Source: Cliona cf. orientalis (lineage: Eukaryota; Porifera; Demospongiae; Clionaida; Clionaidae). Taken from it: a stretch of 64,000 bases of DNA. Under the pieces are notes generated by a model. It was given only the letters and a program-made list of their open reading frames with translations, ran no database searches and was not told the origin of the DNA. The stretch is from contig OZ005697.1 in NCBI GenBank assembly GCA_963930775.1, positions 8,950,292 through 9,014,291 of the forward strand, given 5' to 3'. Both the position numbers and the translations under genes were made by a program. Position 1 is the first letter of the stretch; each line of letters opens with the position of its first letter. This document shows positions 54,180 through 64,000 of this stretch, piece after piece.

Positions 54180-55199
54180 CAAATTTAACCACAGTGTCAG
54201 TGTATAATAATTATTATTACCACAACCAATTGTATGTTTAATTATTGGGTTCATACAGTCACATTCACCATTGCCATTCTCCACACAGATTTAAAAAAGA
54301 ATATTAATGAGATTGTAGAAACAAGCATAAAGTTATATGCACTTATCATAATATATTCGAAAAAAATTGTAACCCCATCCTCCCGTCGACCTTCCGAACT
54401 CTAGGCTGGAACGTTGGTCAGGGTACACTGCAGACTACTGCAGCCAGTTAGGCTTCTGTGTCACAGCCACAGGGGACCGAAGTCAGCCTATGGTGGATTA
54501 CCAGGCTTTGTCCAGGATGGTGGGTATTCAAGGGAGGAACCTGGGCGACCCCTAAGCCATATATGCCCAGGACCATGTGCAGTTTTCAGCTGCAGGTGCC
54601 AGAGGGGGTACCCTGACACCGTCTAGCCCCGATAGTCCCTACCGAAAAATGCTATTTATTGAGCTGGGACAGGGGGTAGCAAAACGCGTATGGGTTTCAC
54701 GTTGGAATGTACGGACCGTGACGTAATTAATTAAAAGCTATGAATATCATTAACTATACCGCGGCGCGCGCCAAAGTGTATCTCGGCAACGGAATGAGCT
54801 ATGAAGCTGGAACAAAAACCAAAATGTAGCTCATGAGCAGATGAAAGCAGCTGTCAATAAAGTAGCTTGCTTAGGACCATGCACGATTCATGCTACTTTA
54901 AATCTAGGCTATGCCATAGTATGTAATTAGCAAGTCAATCCACATGATAATAATAATGTTCATAAAATTTAATTCATAATAATAATGTGTTCTCCATTAT
55001 TGCACTATTAAACAGTCTATGCACACAATGGTAAAGTATACAGAATGATTGTGGTGGAGGAAAAAAAGAGCAAATAATATAATACATACCGTACGTCCAG
55101 TATAACACATAATAACACATTTCACATAAATCCAGTCATAACAGCTGTCAAAATTAATAACACATAATACAGTAAGTTGCTCTAACTCTGTGCAAAACA
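54180..55199. other. Convergent 3' region with GC-rich repeat fragment
   Basis: Intergenic between the Flower-like (+) and PKN (-) stops. Positions 54370-54730 are distinctly GC-richer than the flanks and carry a 70-codon plus-strand frame, then a short frame ending SRWNVRTV, a phrase resembling the start of LINE endonucleases. I read this as a transposon fragment. A minus-strand AATAAA at 54655-54660 is a possible distal PKN signal. The rest is AT-rich with no gene. Confidence 0.4.
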
Positions 55200-62059
<6,860 letters not shown>

Positions 62060-64000
62060 CTTGAAGCAAAAAAAAGTTTTCAGATTTGAAAAAAAAATTG
62101 CTAAATTCTTGCCGTAAGACTGCTGGCTTTATGCTTTCTCAAGAGTGAAAATGTCTTCAATATAGGTGGACGAAATACTGAGCTGTAGCTGTGACTTGTC
62201 TCCACGGTAATTGATGTCTTTCTCAGACCAAACAACGAGTCAGTGAAGTTTTGACAATCAGAGGATAATTGAGTCCAGGCCCACACCGTAAATAAGAGAG
62301 AGCAACCCACACACGCTTGTCAGCTTCTCTTGTCGAAAACTTCCTTTTTAAGAAACATTCACAGGTGCTTGAATCCACTCCAACACAATGCCTTTTAGTC
62401 CCTGAAAGCTGTAGAGTACTAGTTGGTCAATCACTAACGAGCAGGGGCTTCCTCCTCAGTATGCCAGTTGTTTCTGCAAGGGATAAATAAAGTGTCAAGA
62501 GAATGAATTTGAATCAAGTCATCAAACATGAGGGAATTGTGTGTGCAGCAGCTCAAGGTACTTCAAAACTGTTTACCAACTCTACATTGAAAACAAGATA
62601 TGAAAGGTTTTGCTGCTTGGGCGACTGGGCTTTCTACAAACCGTGAAGCACGTTGGATTGTCACGCACAGGTACACGGGGGGGGGAAATTGAATATCACC
62701 GAAGACACATAACAGGCATTTTCATGATGTGCAAAGACAATGACATGAAGTTTTAATTGTGGTACATCCACGCACTAGTGAAGGCTAACACTATGTACCC
62801 TAACGTACAGTACGTATATTACTCCTTGGGTAAAACCCTGCAATTATTGTTGTCCTTTGCATTAAAAATGCTTTCACAGAGAAGAAGAGAGAGCTCAAGC
62901 ACAAAAGCATAATCTCATCCCAAATACAAAATTATACCACACAAAGATATCAATCATTAGGAGGGGGTCACACCCTGCCATTATTGCCATGGCAATTATT
63001 GTTACAAGCAGCTTCATCCAACTACTATACATGTATGTCTCCACAAAAGTACAAATGTGCTCTGCCCCTCAAGCTTACATAAGCGATTGGGGGGAAACAC
63101 ACAGCAAAAGTACCACACACACCACGATAGCATGCTTTACTCAGGGGAGCTGTTTCTCTTTTTCTTCCCCAATTTCCATTTCTTATCCACCTACTGGCTT
63201 TCTCAAAGCACCCAAAGCACCCAAAGCACCACCCGATCTAGCCTCAGGAATGCCAGGGCTAAACCACAGATTAAGAGCGGGGCACACACTAATACATAAA
63301 CACACACACTTTTGGCCACCACAATTGGTCCAACTGAGTATGGAATTGTGGTCCAATCCGAGTATGGAATGGAATGCAGGGTTTCGTGTCAAATTGTTGA
63401 AATTGACTAAAGGAGTGGTGGTGATCACCATGGCAACGTGGCTGGATATAGTGGTAGGTGGATAGCAGTGATTGGCATGAAGAGGGTTTCTGAAGGTATG
63501 CCTTGTCATGGGAGCACTGACCAGTGACCAGTACACAACCAAAATTTCAACCAAAATGGGTGTATACATTATCGCACTACTGTAGGCACATTGTACACAT
63601 AAATTATATGCATATATATATACAATGTATATGCACACACACACACACGTGTAACAAATGGATATACACACAGTTAGTGGTTATATACACACACCTCACA
63701 AACTTGAACTTCAACCTTTACTGTAATTCTGTCATAATGCTAAGCCTACCACCTCCTACGCGCTCTTAAAATTGAAATGAAATATTAAATTACCAGATTA
63801 TCAAATCAGAGCTTAAAAATAAATAATCATTATACAGTCATGTGCTTGTTTGATTCCTTCCATAACGTTAACAAACGATTATGCACGATGTCATGCGCAG
63901 CCAGTCAGGCATGCATGGATGTATACACATGTACATGCACATGCATGTACATGTATCCGTCTGTACAGGATATAATTAACATCACGTCCAGTGAAATACA
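62060..64000. other. PKN upstream region, no gene supported
   Basis: It should contain the PKN 5' UTR and promoter. Open frames here (for example plus 62989-63465) have no recognisable domain, no consistent splice structure and low-complexity composition. CA/TG microsatellites lie near 63638-63650 and 63928-63955. Confidence 0.4.
62434..62473 (-). other. Possible terminal coding exon of an upstream minus-strand gene
   Basis: A good minus-strand acceptor (TTATCCCTTGCAG) precedes a short frame reading NNWHTEEEAPAR then TAG at 62434-62436. It could be the last exon of a gene lying right of the window, or a PKN 5' UTR exon. No partner exon was found. Confidence 0.2.

Noticed and set aside
62989-63465. 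158-codon plus-strand frame
   Set aside because: No domain, a repeated KAPKAP stretch from a short tandem repeat, no supporting splice structure or neighbour exons.
63183-63671. 162-codon minus-strand frame rich in Cys/Tyr/Ile
   Set aside because: Largely translation of TG/TA-rich microsatellite sequence.

Overview
This 64 kb window is nuclear DNA of a compact metazoan genome. Every gene family recognised is animal or opisthokont: BET bromodomain protein, INTS11, SYCE2, DCAF10, ATG16L1, PRPF4, a Flower-like membrane protein and PKN. Introns are many and mostly 60-1000 bp, intergenic gaps are mostly 0.1-1 kb, and introns are loaded with small DNA transposons. Two genes are of types often expanded in sponges: a GTPase/COR-like/Death-domain protein and a beta-helix multi-pass membrane protein. 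I therefore favour a sponge, but this is inference. Gene models come from open frames joined at consensus splice sites. Ten models are complete; nine were summed exon by exon and close in frame, and the tenth (DCAF10-like) is a single coding exon. The first gene runs off the left edge.

Layout, left to right: a coiled-coil/P-loop GTPase/Death gene (+, <286-10117), with a large intron holding a dead LINE inside an older repeat; a BET gene (-, 10579-19919); INTS11 (+, 20941-26200) with a tRNA-Gln gene in an intron; a polyglutamine bHLH factor (-, 26526-30813); SYCE2-like (+, 31471-32478); DCAF10-like (-, 32783-34228); ATG16L1 (+, 35046-41360); a 1574-residue beta-helix/multi-TM protein (-, 41668-48396); PRPF4 (-, 48663-52445); a Flower-like protein (+, 52578-54179); and PKN (-, 55200-62059). 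No gene is supported in 62060-64000.

Strand almost strictly alternates, giving four head-to-head pairs that share short promoters (BET/INTS11, bHLH/SYCE2, DCAF10/ATG16L1, PRPF4/Flower) and closely spaced convergent 3' ends. Much of the content is housekeeping gene expression: BET and INTS11 in RNA polymerase II transcription and snRNA 3' processing, PRPF4 in the U4/U6 snRNP. ATG16L1 (autophagy), PKN (Rho effector kinase) and DCAF10 (CUL4 substrate receptor) are signalling or turnover genes. I see no operon logic.

The most notable observations are the GTPase/Death gene, the beta-helix membrane protein, an early-branching SYCE2, a hairpin over a BET splice acceptor in the intron whose retention would make a short BET isoform, a 12-nt INTS11 microexon, and at least nine short inverted-repeat elements, several with exact target-site duplications.
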